From contig CM057338.1 in NCBI GenBank assembly GCA_030015575.1, forward strand, positions 137,293,546 through 137,357,545: 64,000 bases of DNA. The letters run 5' to 3'. The notes under the pieces are model-generated. The model did no database searches, was not told the DNA's origin, and was given only the letters and a program-made list of their open reading frames with translations. Below are positions 21,768 to 33,753 of the stretch, piece by piece (within the stretch, counting starts at the first letter, position 1; each line of letters starts with the position of its first letter). Source of the DNA: Agapanthus africanus (taxonomy: Eukaryota > Streptophyta > Magnoliopsida > Asparagales > Amaryllidaceae). The position numbers and the translations under genes are program-made.

Positions 21768-23529
21768 GTGTATCCATTCTTGGGGTATGCATTTTCGTTA
21801 TCCGGATATTCTATTTTAATTTTGGTTAACACGTATATTATCCGTATTTTCAAACCATAATTTTAGACCCAATTCGGGCACGTTTTGGACTACTTTTGTA
21901 TTAATCTGAAAACTCAAACATAATCAATATTATATTCTATATATTTAAAATGTTTAATACACACACACACACGTTTATATATATCTTTTAAAATAAATAT
22001 ATATTTTAAATATTTTATTAAATCCTATCCTAACTGTTCCACACTCTCTCTCTTTCTAAATAATCCTATTCTATAAATCCTAACCTCAGCATCCCTTGCT
22101 CTCTATCTCTCTCCTCTCTCTATTTTATATATTTCTTTTTTTTAAAAACCCATACTGCCCCTACGTTCTCTCTCTCTCGTCATCTTCTTCTTCTTTTCTT
22201 TTTCGCGCACCTCAAACCCATGCCCGTGCCCGCGCCCGCGCCCGCGCCCGCACCCGTCGCCCGCGCTCGCCGTCGTCTCCACCACCTCCAAGCCCTTGCC
22301 TTAATACCTTCATCATCTTCACCCTCGTCCTCACCTCTCCTTTCCCGAGCGTGCCACCCCTGCACCCACTGCAACCCATACCCGAACCTCCACCCCGTCG
22401 CCTCACGCCGGAGCTCCACCTTCTCCTCCTCCATCCCCGACGCCAAACTGTAAACCTTACGAACCCAAGAACCCATCTTCACAACTGCCATCACCACATT
22501 TGCCGTCGTCGTCATCACGCCGGCGACCCTTCGTCTCCACCCTCGGCCTTCTCCTCTCCTCCTCACTCTCGTACTCACCTCCACGCACCCCTCTCTTCTC
22601 CCGAGCCCATGCAGCCCCACAACCCACGCGAACCCATCGATACCCTCATCATCGCCTTGCCTCACTTCGCCGTCGCCCCATGTCGCCGATCTCCGACCAC
22701 GTCACCATAACCTCCTTGGCCTCCTCTCCTCCTCGACCACCTCACCTCTCTCTTCTCCCTCTCTTTCCCGACCGCCGGAACCAACCCGAGCCCCTGCACA
22801 AGCCCCGTCGCGTCCACCGCCGGAAACCGCCTTCGTCACCTCCACCTTCGTCGTCTTCCTCTCTCCTCACCTCTCCCCTAATCCTTAGATACCGAGACCA
22901 GAACCCTGCATATAACCCCGACTCGACTTCAATAACCCACAGCCTTTCTTGCCATGAAACCTCGTAGGAAACCCATAACTCATCGTCGACGACTCCCTTG
23001 ACACCTCCTCCGACCCCAGAGCATGAACCCAGAGAGTGCACCCCTTCTCTTCCTTCTTCTTCTTCTTTTTCTTCTTTCTCTTTCTAGTTTCTTGGTTTTC
23101 CGGTGACCGCCGGAGCCGTGCCGTTGCCGACGATCCGGGCGATCCAGTGGACATCCCCAGCCAGCGTGGTCACGTTCTTGCTTTGCCTGGTTCAGTTCTG
23201 TACGCGCGTGTGTGCATCACAACATTTACCGACATCGTACGCTGCGTACGCACCCCGTATTGAGATCCGATCAGGCAAGTTTATCTTGCTACATGCTATG
23301 ATATTATATTTATATCCATATGAATAAAAATATCACATGTTCACTGCATTGTACATCCATGTTACTGTTTTACTGTTTTCGGATAGCCATACGTATCCAT
23401 ACCGTTATTTACATATCTTGTCGCATGCAAGTTTATCTTGTTACATGCTATAATATATATTTTGCATCCATATGAATAAAAATATCACATGTTCACTGCA
23501 TTGTCCATGTTACTGTTTTACAGTTTTTC
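21768..23529 (+). repeat. 5' LTR of B, second part
   Basis: Continues the B LTR after the GCTAC duplication. It carries a CATGCATTTT-type block, the CCCAATTCGGGCACG block, a CT-rich promoter-like stretch (22030-22200) and a GC-rich open-frame zone (22096-22970) of the kind seen in the other Del/Tekay LTRs. A segment of about 150 bp is tandemly duplicated at its end. The join to pol is at about 23529. Confidence 0.75.
23275..23529 (+). repeat. Tandem duplication in 5' LTR of B
   Basis: GCAAGTTTATCTTG..ACATGCTAT and the following CCATATGAATAAAAATATC block, with TTCACTGCATTG, occur twice about 150 bp apart. The copies have diverged by several bases. Confidence 0.8.
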
Positions 23530-26500
23530 GATGCTCCGAAAGCACAGCTGAAGCGGATTACTCAGAGGCCTAATCAGGCATGGGTTTTCACCTTGACGAC
23601 CGAAGAGGCCAAAGCTTCAGGTGATGTTGTCTCAGGTATTCTACTCATTTATAATTTTCTCGCATTGGTATTGTTCGATTCTGGTGTATCCCATTGCTTT
23701 ATGTCGTCCAAGTTTATTAGTGCACACTCTGTCCCACACACGGCTCTATCTAGTTCTTGGGACATACACACTAGGAATGAGAGAATTATATCTGGTAGTG
23801 AATGCAAGGGTTGCTCGATTGTTATTTGCGGACGGGAGTTATTCGCGGATTTCTTGGTGATTGATACTGGCAGCTACGATGTGGTCTGGGGAATGGATTT
23901 TCTCGGCATTTTCCACACTCACATTGATTGCAGGGCGAAGAAAGTGATTTTCCGGATTCCCCGACATCCGGAGTTCATATTCTTGGGAGGTAGCAGATCT
24001 GTCGGGCCAGTCGAATTTAGGGCTAGGCCGACGAGTGTCGTTTTGTCGTCGATAGAAGTAAACAAGGAAGAAGCACCAGCAGTAGTTCGGGATTTCATGG
24101 ATGTGTTCGAGGACATCTCGGGTTTACCGCCGTAACGAGATGTAGAGTTCACGATTGATCTTATTTCTGGAGCAGCGCCGATTTCAAAGGCTTATTATCC
24201 AATGGCACCGATGGAATTGGAAGTGGTAAAGAAACAAATTACCAAATCACTAGAGAAGGATTGGATTCGTGGTAGCAGTTCACCATGGGGAGCTCCAGTT
24301 CTTCTAGTCAAGAAGAAAGACGGCACGCGAAGAATGTGCATCGACTATTGAGAGTTAAATCGGGTGACTATTAAGAATAAGTACCCAATCCCTCGCATAG
24401 GCGAATTATTAGATCAACTCGGTTGCACGAGAGTATTCTCGACATTGGATTTACAATCAGGGTATCATCAAGTTCGGGTGAAAGCAGAAGACATTTGCAA
24501 GACGGCGTTTCGAACTCGATATGGGCATTACGAGTATTTAGTGATGCTATTTGGAGTTATTAATGCACAAGCACTATTTATGGACTTGATGAACCGAATC
24601 TTTTCACCATATCTGGATCAGTTCGTAGTGGTGTTTATTGATGATATTTTGGTATATTCGAGAAGCAAAGAAGAGCACGAAGAACACTTGAGGATCGCAC
24701 TGCAAACGTTGAGACGGGAAAAGCTATATGCTAAGATGAGCAAGTGCGTGTTTTGGCTCGAAGGGGTGAAGTTTTTGGGGCATGTTGTATCCAGAGATGG
24801 AATTACAGTCAATCCCGAAAAGATTGCAGCTATTCATAATTGGCCAATTCCAAATAATGTGGGTGAGATCAGAAGTTTTCTTGGGCTTGCTGTATATTAT
24901 AGAAGGTTTGTGGAGAACTTCGCTCGGATAGCAGAACCACTGACTAAGCTAACAAGTAAGGAGGTATCGTTCGTGTGGATTGAGAAGTGTGCGTCAGATT
25001 TTGAAGTGCTGAAACAATGATTGACAACCGCTCCTATTCTAACAGTACCAGATGGTTCTGGAGGACCAGTTATTCATAGCGACGCATTTGGGAAAAGTTT
25101 GGGATGTGTTCTGATACAGCATGGGAAGGTTATAGCGTATGCGTCGAGGAAATTGAAGCCCCATGAAACGAACAACCCAACTCATGATTTAGAGCTAGCA
25201 GCAGTAATTTTCGTGCTAAACATTTAGAGACACTACTTATTGGGTAAAAGAGTTAAAGTGTTTACGGATCACAAGAGTCTAAAATATGTGTTCACACAGA
25301 AGAAGCTCAACATGAGCCAGCGTAGATGGTTAGAGCTAATGGCTGACTATGATCTTGACCTAAACTATCATCCGGGAAAAGTTAATGTAGTGCCTGACGT
25401 TTTAAGTCGGTTGCCAGCGATACGGATGTTGACTGCATAGAAGGAGATTATAGCTGATCTTCAGAGGATCGAGTTGGAGATTGTACTATCAGATTCTTTG
25501 GGACAGTTGATGCAGCTGCAAGTACAGTCATCCTTGATCGATAGCATTAAGGCAGCACGGTCGCATGACCCTAGATTGCAGAAGTTTTGAGGACAAGTGG
25601 AAGCGGGACTTCGAACAGATTTGTTGATCCATGAAGATGGCTCGTTAAGATATGGAAGTCGTTTGTGTATGCCTAAAGGAGATGTTCGTGAAGAAGTCAT
25701 GAAGGAGGCTCATAGTTCCGCATATTCGGTACATCCGGGAGGCATGAAGATGTATAGAGATTTGCGACAACATTTCTGATGGGAAAGCATGAAAAGGGAT
25801 ATTGCTCGCTACGTATCGAAATGCTTGGTGTGTCAGCAAGTCAAGCCTGAAAATCAAAGGGTAGTCGGTTTTTTGCATCCACTTCCAATTTATCAATGGA
25901 AGTAGGAACATATAACTATGGATTTTGTGACTGCCTTACCACGGAGTCTAAAGGGCAATAACGCAGTTTGGGTGATTGTTGGTCAATTAACCAAGGCTGC
26001 TCATTTCATACCATTTCGAGTTGGTCAGTCGACGGAGGCTTTGACAGAGCGATACATGCAGGAGATTGTGAGATTGCATGGAGTAACAGTTAGTATCGTT
26101 TTTGAACGTGATATCCGGTTCCTATCACACTTTTGAAGGAGTCTACAGGAGAGTTTGGAAACTCGTTTGAAGTTTAGTATGGCCTATCATCCTCACACAG
26201 GTGGACAGTTCGAGAGAACAATCCAAACTCTTGAATATATGTTGAGAAAGTGCATGTTAAACGTCAAGGGTTCATGGGAGGATCATTTGCATTTAGTGGA
26301 GTTTTCTTACAATAACAGCTTTCAGGCAACTATGGCTCCATTTGAAACATTGCACGGTCGTAAGTGTCGTCGCCCGTCTGTTATGACGGTGTTGGAGAAA
26401 GAAGATTTTTGGGACCGGATCTCATTGTGCAAACTGTGAAGAAAGTTAACTTGATCCGTGATCATATGAAGGTGGCACAGGATCAACAGAAAAGTTAGGC

Positions 26501-26948
26501 TGATACTGGAAGAAGATCTTTGGAGTTTGTTGTTGGTGATCTTGTATTCTTGAAAATATCATCGACTAGGGGAGTAATCCGATTTGGTAGTCGAAGCAAG
26601 CTTAGTTCTCGATTCGTGGGGCATTTCAATATCATTGAGCGTGTTGGAGAGATAACTTATCGATTGGCTTTACCACCATCCTTGGCGGGTGTTCATGACA
26701 TGTTTCATGTATCTCTCTGCAAATATATTCGAGATGAGACGCACGTTCTTGATCATTCGGAACTGACAATAAGAGAAGATTTAATCTATGAAAAGCGATC
26801 AATGACTATCGTGGATCGACGAGAAAAGGTTCTCAAGAATAAAGTAATCTCTCTAGTACTCGTTTCACATAGAAATCGTTCGCATGGAGAATCTACTTGG
26901 GAACGTGAAGTCGAGATTCGACAAAATTTTCCATATCTTTTTCGTTAG
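23530..26948 (+). pseudogene. pol: pol of element B: protease, RT, RNase H, integrase, chromodomain (many stops)
   Basis: Starts in the linker before protease. Protease LFDSGVS near 23680; RT with [11 protein letters not shown] near 24640; RNase [10 protein letters not shown] near 25080; integrase zinc module near 25710-25840; catalytic core from 25918; C-terminal chromodomain-like region to the TAG at 26946. In-frame stops occur at 24133, 24349, 25018, 25225, 25438, 25588, 25777, 25903, 26134 and 26495. By comparison with C nearly all are CGA to TGA, CAG or CAA to TAA/TAG, or TGG to TGA/TAG. The second integrase catalytic Asp (SDRD in C) reads FERD, and TDGQSE reads TGGQFE. Confidence 0.88.
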
Positions 26949-27017
26949 ATCGTTATCTTCTTATCTTTTTCATGTTCCATGAATTTCGAGGACGAAATTA
27001 TTTTTAGTTGGGTATAA

Positions 27018-29650
27018 TGTAACACCCTAGTACATTTATACAATATAACTTAGTATTTTAAGACTTGTTTTATAATTCTTTTATTTTATCTTTTGGGTTG
27101 CGAATGATTCGAATAGTGGTAGCCGTTATCCGACCCGACCCGCATGTTTAGAACCCAATATGGTGCAAAATTGTATCTGAGATTTACCAGTAAAGTGTAT
27201 CTATGTGAATCTAGTATAATATCTACATTATATATTTAGATCTTTATATATATTTATATATCACAAGTTATAAATAAAATAATATTTTGCTACCTGACGT
27301 TGCATGGTATATCACCTCATATCTCATTTCACTTTTATCTATTATGTGCAAATCCTAAAATAAAAGTTAACAAAATATTTAATAATCTTTATATCTTTAA
27401 TTAAATCTTTATATATGTTTATTTAAATTTTACTTGGGGTCATACGTATTTAATATAAGAATATCGCATTATGGTTTAAGATTTTACGTATGAGTATATT
27501 TCTCGAAAATATATTTTTAGAGATATTCGAATGAAAGTTTGATAACATTTGATATTATCTACAAATCATATATATATATATATATATATATATAGAAACC
27601 ATTTATATTTTATTGTATAAAACCCTTTCTCTCCCTCTCTCCGTCGTTCTCTCTCTCCTCTCGATTTCTCCCGAGCCCTGACCCATGCCCTCGCTGTCTT
27701 GTTGCCGTCCCCACTTATCACCGTCGTCATTACCCCTTCATCTTCACCTTCTCTTCTTCATCGTCGCCGCCTCCTCCCTTTCCGAGACCTCGCCTAAGCT
27801 CCGACCTTACAACCGAACCCACTTCTTCTTCCTCCTCCCGCCAACACCAGAACTCAACCACCACCACCATCACCCTCGTCACCCTTTTATTCTCCTTTTC
27901 GTCGAACTTAGCACCATCTACCGCCGGAATCATCTTCTTCTTCCTTTCTTCTTTCTTTTTTTCTCCAATTACCTCATTTCTCGTTTCCTACTTCGTCGGC
28001 GGCAGCGGCGTTGCCCCGTCTCCTTGTCGACAACCCTACTACTTCCTCTCCTAGCCCTCCTCAGAATCCAGAGCCTCAGCAACCATCCCCGACCTCATCT
28101 TCTTCTTCTTTTTCTTCTCAAAGCTACAAAACCTGACTTCATCTTGTCGCCGGTGAATCCCGACTCGTCACCATCGGCTTCGACCTTAAACACCAGCCTC
28201 TGGGAATTCCACAGAGCACCAGCGGTTACCCCAGAGCATTACACAGTCGTTTGTGGCCAAAGTCGTATATACGTCGTGATTTTGAACGTTGTCGTCGTTC
28301 GGAAAATATGTATTTCGTCGTGAGTATATCAATCCAGGCAAGTTTCTAAACTTGCAATATACTATTTTACCTACATCAATTTTATATAATTATTTAAAGT
28401 GTACGTATTATATTGTTTAGCAAGTAATATCATTTTTTCAATATTATAGCATTAATCTGTATTTTACCAATAACAAGTTTATCTGGTTACATGCTAATTC
28501 GTGATAGTTTCAATATAATTCCATTGTAATTCGTGATCCTTCAACTATATGACCGTATGTTTTTGTAGCAGACGTAAATATTACTACACACAAGTTTATA
28601 GTAAATCAGTTAATTAATTAATTTTACATTTTTTTAAAAATAAAATACATTAGTTATTCTTACACTGTTTAAAATGAACTGGTTATTGTTTTCCATATAG
28701 TATTTATCATATTAAAACACTGCCTGACATGTTCACGATACGTTACTAGACCTGTTATTTGGATTATTACCAATGCCGACAATCGGGACTTGCTGTCTAG
28801 ATAGACAAGACATGTATCTGCTGGATCATGTGTTGGTATTAGGTAGATATTGTTAATACCTGACTTGAATACGAAACATGGGAAAGGGAGAAATTAAGAA
28901 TGTAACCGAAACGTAATTCAAGAGAATATTATTATTATTTGTCGTGATTCCAGACGTGAACGGAATAACCATTGTTTATTGTGCCGTGGTCCCGTCGGGA
29001 ATGAACGGGATATATTGTGTCATAGTCCCGTAGGGGTATGAACGGGATATATACTATTGAGTTACGATGAGAATTATATTGATTGATTTCAAAGATTTAT
29101 AGAATAGATAACCTAAAATAACAAATTTTAAGATACACGTGACATACCTATAGCTCACTGTTTTTACACCTGCGATTATTATTTATATTCATGTTTTCTT
29201 TATAGCATCCTATTATGGTTATTACTATTGTTATTGATATTTATGACGCACTGACGTCTGGATTTTGCATGGCCCGGTTCCTTTAACTTTGTTGCAGGAA
29301 GATCAAGAGTATTTTAACAAGCAAGCTGAGCAGTGAGAAACTTGATGATTAGTTTTAGAGACGCTTAGTTTATTTTATTTTTATAGTTTAAATTTATCGA
29401 CATGATCTCATGAGGGACGCGATTAGGATATCATTTCTTTATTGGATTTTCATTCGTTTCCGCTGTATACATTTCTTAATTTTTTTCTATTGTGGCAGAT
29501 GGACATGTGTTAGTTAGATTTTATTTACTATTCGTGATATCCGATTGACAGACGTAATATGACTAAGGAAGCATCTTTTCTCGCTATAGATAGCATGGTT
29601 TTCTTTGTCACATACCGTATTTTCGTATTTTTGGGAAGCGGGGCGTGACA
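27018..29650 (+). repeat. 3' LTR of element B
   Basis: Starts TGTAACACCCTAG just after GAGGACGAAATT..TTGGGTATAA and ends GGGAAGCGGGGCGTGACA. Contains an AT microsatellite (about 27573-27593), a CT-rich promoter-like run, a serine/proline/leucine-rich open frame of 212 codons (27685-28323) of doubtful meaning, and the nested hairpin at 28770-28844. Confidence 0.9.
28770..28844 (+). other. Nested hairpin in LTR of B
   Basis: Outer arms CCAATGCCGACA and TGTTGGTATTAGG pair with some G-U pairs; the inner hairpin TGTCTAGATAGACA is perfect. Same position and design as in the C, H, J and A LTRs. Confidence 0.75.
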
Positions 29651-30127
29651 CCGAGCGCCCCAGTAATGGCTCCGTGAATCTCGCCACGATGAGATCTCCG
29701 CCGCTCTACGTCCCGCATCCTACGCTAGCGTATTTCGCCATTAATGAGTGTATCTTGCCATTAATGGGCGTATCCCGCCATCAACGCAAATGTGACGCGG
29801 GGGTACAACGGATGGCGAAAACCTCGCATCGTCTCGTTCCATACGACCGCTATATAAACCTCTCTTCCAGACGACTCAGATATCTCGAACTCATTATAAT
29901 ATGCCGCTACTCTGTCCTAATATTTCTCGGTACTTACTTGATCGTCGGAGGGTCCTACAGTGGTTTTCCATCCCGGGACTTCCCTTGTAGGTTGCTCGGC
30001 ATCAACAACAACCAACAATCCATTAAGATCCACACGCTCAACTCTCATCTCAAATTTCAACCGTTCAGCGTCACTAACTGCAAGATCGACGGAGGATAAT
30101 AACTGAAGAAGATTCAGGCCTCCATCA
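29651..30127 (+). repeat. LTR end of X (probable 3' LTR remnant)
   Basis: 477 bp matching 7516-7992 end to end, including TATATAAA (29851-29858), the TCGGAGGGTCC block and the CTCCATCA end. No primer-site motif follows, as expected for a 3' LTR. The left part of the LTR is missing where B ends. A target duplication cannot be tested because the left end of X lies under A. Confidence 0.78.
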
Positions 30128-31228
30128 GAATGGAACTAGTTGTGAAAATGAAACATCTTAACATAATTTTAACGAGTAAAAAATTAATCTATTTTTGTCC
30201 AGCCTAGATAACAACAAATTAAAATTAACCAAAAAAACAACTACCAGGTATGTCGTTTTCTTGAGTTTGGCTGTCCAAAACGAATAATCCAAATACTGTT
30301 TTTGTATTTCCCTATCATTTGATAAAATCCAAACTATTTATGGAAAATAACAAACTTTATGAGTGGCCAATTCGGAATACATCACGCGCAAAAAGCAAGA
30401 GCTGGCATTTTGTCCTGACAATAGCCCCCTCACATTTCCCAAAATAAGAAAGAAGAGGAAAAAGAGAGATGCCATGTTTTCAATTCAGTCCTATTAAATA
30501 GTTGAATCCGATCCCACGCCCCTCATAAATCTCAGTATAAGTTCACTCAAACTCAAACTATGGTTTTTATAATTGAAATTGTGAAGCTATATTAACTTAT
30601 TGTTAGTTAAATGAACGGTTTCTTCAAAATTCTTTCCGTTAGTTTTTTTCAGAAAAAACATAAATTTGAATGTCAATAACGTGTCGTGTTTGAGTTTTCA
30701 AATATATTGCAAAAAAATATGGGTTGGTTGCTATATAATACCTCAAAGTTTCATCCATGTTGCACTTATATACCTTTTTGTTTTTTCAGTGTGTTAAATA
30801 CCTTATAGTACAAAGCTGCGGTTTGCCCCTACACGGTGATAACAGAAAAAATGAAATGACCTTTATACCCTTGTTTATTCTAAGTACTGGTTGGGAAAAA
30901 ACCTTTGTCCCCAAACTTTCTATCATCCATTTCCAAATTTCTCAACAGGTGCAAACGGTAAAAACCTTAGGAACCTCGTTGGGTGTTTAGAATAAGTGGG
31001 AAATAAATGGTGTTCAGAATACATCTAAGGATGTCATCAACATGCTTTGTAATTTGCGCTTAAATGACATCAACAACCTTCGTAATTTGCACTTAGAATA
31101 TCCATTATTATTCGATGACGTTGTGAGAGATGTGCCCAAACTTGTGTCCATAAGAAAGAGATAAGACCTCAATAGAGGAGGAGGAAGCAGCAACCCTAAA
31201 TTAAGACAATTCAAAAGGAGAGGGGAAA
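30128..31228. repeat. Low-copy flank with left inverted end of a DNA-transposon-like element
   Basis: AT-rich and without a convincing gene. The stretch 30735-30872 is the inverse of 47988-48164 (shared blocks include GTTTCAYCCATGTTGCAC and TATAGTACAAA). Together they look like the terminal inverted repeats of a small DNA element that W later entered. Near 31020-31080 a unit of about 35 bp (GACATCAACA..CTT.GTAATTTGC) is present twice. Confidence 0.5.
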
Positions 31229-31697
31229 TGATGATGCTCTATATTGGCGACCTTCCAGATCAGGACACGTGGCAGATGACGTGTCCCAGAACTCGGAAGA
31301 GAAGGCCCACAGGGGCCGATCAGGCCACCCCTGTATCCGACCTACAAGCACAAAGCCGGCTCACCTCAGGACCCCCTGTAAATTGGCCTCCTCGGCTTCT
31401 CAACTTGCCTCCGAGCTACCGCAGGACCAAGATACCTCGGCCCTCTCGCTCGTTCCCGAGCTCTCCCGCCGAGACCATCTTCCTCGGTCCCTCCGACCGA
31501 CCAACTCCACCACTCACAGGCGTAACCGCCGCTCCGCAAATCTCGTCATGCGCAGATTCTCCGCCAGCAACATCCCACGTTCCACGCCATCATGATCCCT
31601 GTTAATAGGCGATCCGCTCTTTATGCAGGCGTGGCGTCGGGAGCGTAACTGCCGGCGAGATTCTCGCGCCTGCTGCTGCATGCCACCACCGCTATAT
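31229..31697 (+). repeat. 5' LTR of W, part before element C
   Basis: Starts TGATGATGCTC and matches 47177-47645 almost throughout. It ends in GCTATAT, the first half of the LTR TATA box, where C inserted. Confidence 0.88.
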
Positions 31698-32368
31698 TGT
31701 AACACCTGAGCCCAATAATACTATTTCTTTTGCTAGTTGAGTGTATTATATTGCTCTTTCCAATTATTTTGATTGTTTGATGTTTATTACTAAATTTTAA
31801 CCGGTTAAGTCATTTTGGCACATAACAAATTTTAACACCGAAAATGAAATTTAAAATATCCAGGTTGGCCTACTCGTCGCCACTAGTCGCGTGGTAGCGT
31901 CCGCGTGTCGAGATTTCGTCCCGTTCGGCTAAACGGGCAAGTTTGGACGCCTACGCACGCGCACAAGTGTCCGACTTGGGGGCATGCATTTTAATCATTA
32001 AACACCTCTTTTCAAAATTTGGAACTCGCTTAAAATCCTATAATTTGAATTTGGAACATTTGGGCGCAAACCGGGCGCGATTTGGAAATGTTTCTTTTAG
32101 CGCCAAAAAGGCCCATTTAATTAAATATCATAAAATTAAAATATATATACGATTATAATCTTTTAACGCCTAAATCCCTATTAAATCTTTTAAGTTTTAT
32201 TTTTTTAAAACCCCCGTGCACATCCCCAGCCAATCGTGTGGCTCAAATCTTCGTGGGCCCCCTTTCCTATCTATCTATCTCTCCAATCTCCAATCTCTCT
32301 CTCTATCTGATTCTCTTTCTCTCTCTCTCTCTAACAACTCTCTCTCTCTCCTCCTATATATATTCATC

Positions 32369-33004
32369 ATGCAGCCGCCTCCTTCTCTTTCCCATCACGA
32401 GAAACCTCTCGCAACCCTAACCCTAGCTCCTCGTGCTTGCGCCGCCGACCTCCCCGCGACCTCGCCGTCGCCGCCCTCGCCTCCTCGGCCTTACCGCACC
32501 CTCCTCCTCCTTCCTCCGTTCTCTTCCGCGCCTGCACCCAAACCCGACGACATCAGCCGGCCGCAGATCTCGCCGTCGACGCCGCCTCCCGTCACCGACG
32601 ACGCCTGCGACTCCCTCTCTTCCTCCTCGTCCCGACCTCGTCGTCGCCTTCCTCCTCCCCTCGCCGGACCACCACCAGACCCGAGCCCGACCCTAGCACC
32701 AATCCCCGGGTCGCCGGAAACGTGCCGTCGACCCTCGTCGATGTCACCCGTGCCACCTCCGACCACCTCCTTTCCCCCTCGATCACCAGAGCCGACCGCC
32801 ACCCTCCTCTACTCGTCGCACCACCCTCTCCAGCGAACCCAGAGGCTGTCCAGCCTTCGCAGCCGCCGTCGCTGCCTCGCTGGCGTTCCAGCGCCGTCGA
32901 GCCCGCCGTGGTTGCCCCTGGTGTCTCCCTGTAAGCATTCCTTATCCTTCCTTTTGTGCGAAACCCCTCGCTGGTCGGTTGCTCATGTATATCGCATTTG
33001 CTAA
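32369..33004 (+). other. Open frame inside the C LTR (low complexity)
   Basis: 211 codons from the ATG just downstream of the TATA box. The product is rich in Ser, Pro and Arg with no domain I recognise. The same frame is open in the 3' LTR (41549-42184) and related frames exist in the H LTRs (51355-52029 and 58289-59140). High GC in this strip removes stop codons, so an open frame here is weak evidence of a protein. It could also be leader or first-exon sequence. Confidence 0.3.
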
Positions 33005-33676
33005 CTTCGTTACTTTTGACTTTTGCCGGTTTCCGACCGTGCCGTCATTTGGACCCGACGCTCCAGCGAAGTACCCTGGTCCGTGTGATCCCGTTGTTCT
33101 CTGTTGGGACTCGATCAGTGGCCCGTGCACCCGTCTCGTGTTTTCTGCCGACATCGCATCCGTGTTTTCCGGTTTGCGAAACCGTCGAGGCAAGATTTCT
33201 TGCTACATGCTACGTTAAACTAATTAAATGTTTGACTCACAAACTTACTATATTAACTAGTATTGCTACTTATCTCATTGGACGAAATATGATGTATATT
33301 ATAATACTGCCACCTAAATCGTATTTTGCCACCTAACCTTAATAACAACTACCTGCTAATCATTTTAATATTTAGAGGATAATAGTCGCACACCTATATC
33401 TTTATTGCCTGCTGTTATTAATATTGCGCTACACTGTGATTATGGCACCCAAAGGGTGCTTGAACCTGTTAATAAGAGAATACAAAGCATCACTGTGTTT
33501 ACATGGAATAATATTGTTATTTGCTGTTCCTGCTGTTGTCCCTTATTCGTTACTATACCTGTTATCAGCATACATTTGATTGCATTACATGTTGACCGAT
33601 CTTGATACACATGACACCCTACACATATCGACTCAACCTGTTAAAACGTGACCTGACCTGTTACCTGATTTCATGC

Positions 33677-33753
33677 CTAATGCCGACAAACCTGACCGTT
33701 CCTGCTGTCTATCCAGACAGACCTATGTTCACCTGATTTTGTGTTGGCATTAG
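33677..33753 (+). other. Nested hairpin in outer 5' LTR of C
   Basis: Outer arms CTAATGCCGACA (33677-33688) and TGTTGGCATTAG (33742-33753); perfect inner hairpin CTGTCT-ATCC-AGACAG (33705-33720). Copies also lie in the partial LTR (inner hairpin 35814-35829) and the 3' LTR (about 42857-42933). Confidence 0.8.

Larger units (their letters stand above)
18291..29650 (+). mobile_element. Element B: Del/Tekay-type retrotransposon, gag lost, pol decayed
   Basis: Partial 5' LTR (18291-18685 and 21768-23529, split by solo LTR Z), pol without gag (23530-26948), 3' LTR (27018-29650). The 5' LTR breaks off and is joined directly to the sequence just upstream of protease, so the rest of the LTR, the primer site and all of gag with its zinc knuckles are gone. 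The flanks ATTCA and CCGAG do not match; the left flank is fragment E and the right flank is the X LTR, so the surroundings were rearranged. Stop codons in pol are nearly all of transition type. Confidence 0.85.

Noticed and set aside
22096-22967. Overlapping 150-200-codon frames in the B LTR as a possible host gene
   Set aside because: They lie inside an LTR in a GC- and CT-rich strip that lacks stop codons in several frames at once; the product is low complexity.
30128-31228. Possible host gene between X and W
   Set aside because: No open frame above 80 codons, no conserved motif, and inverted-repeat homology to 47988-48164 points to a repeat.
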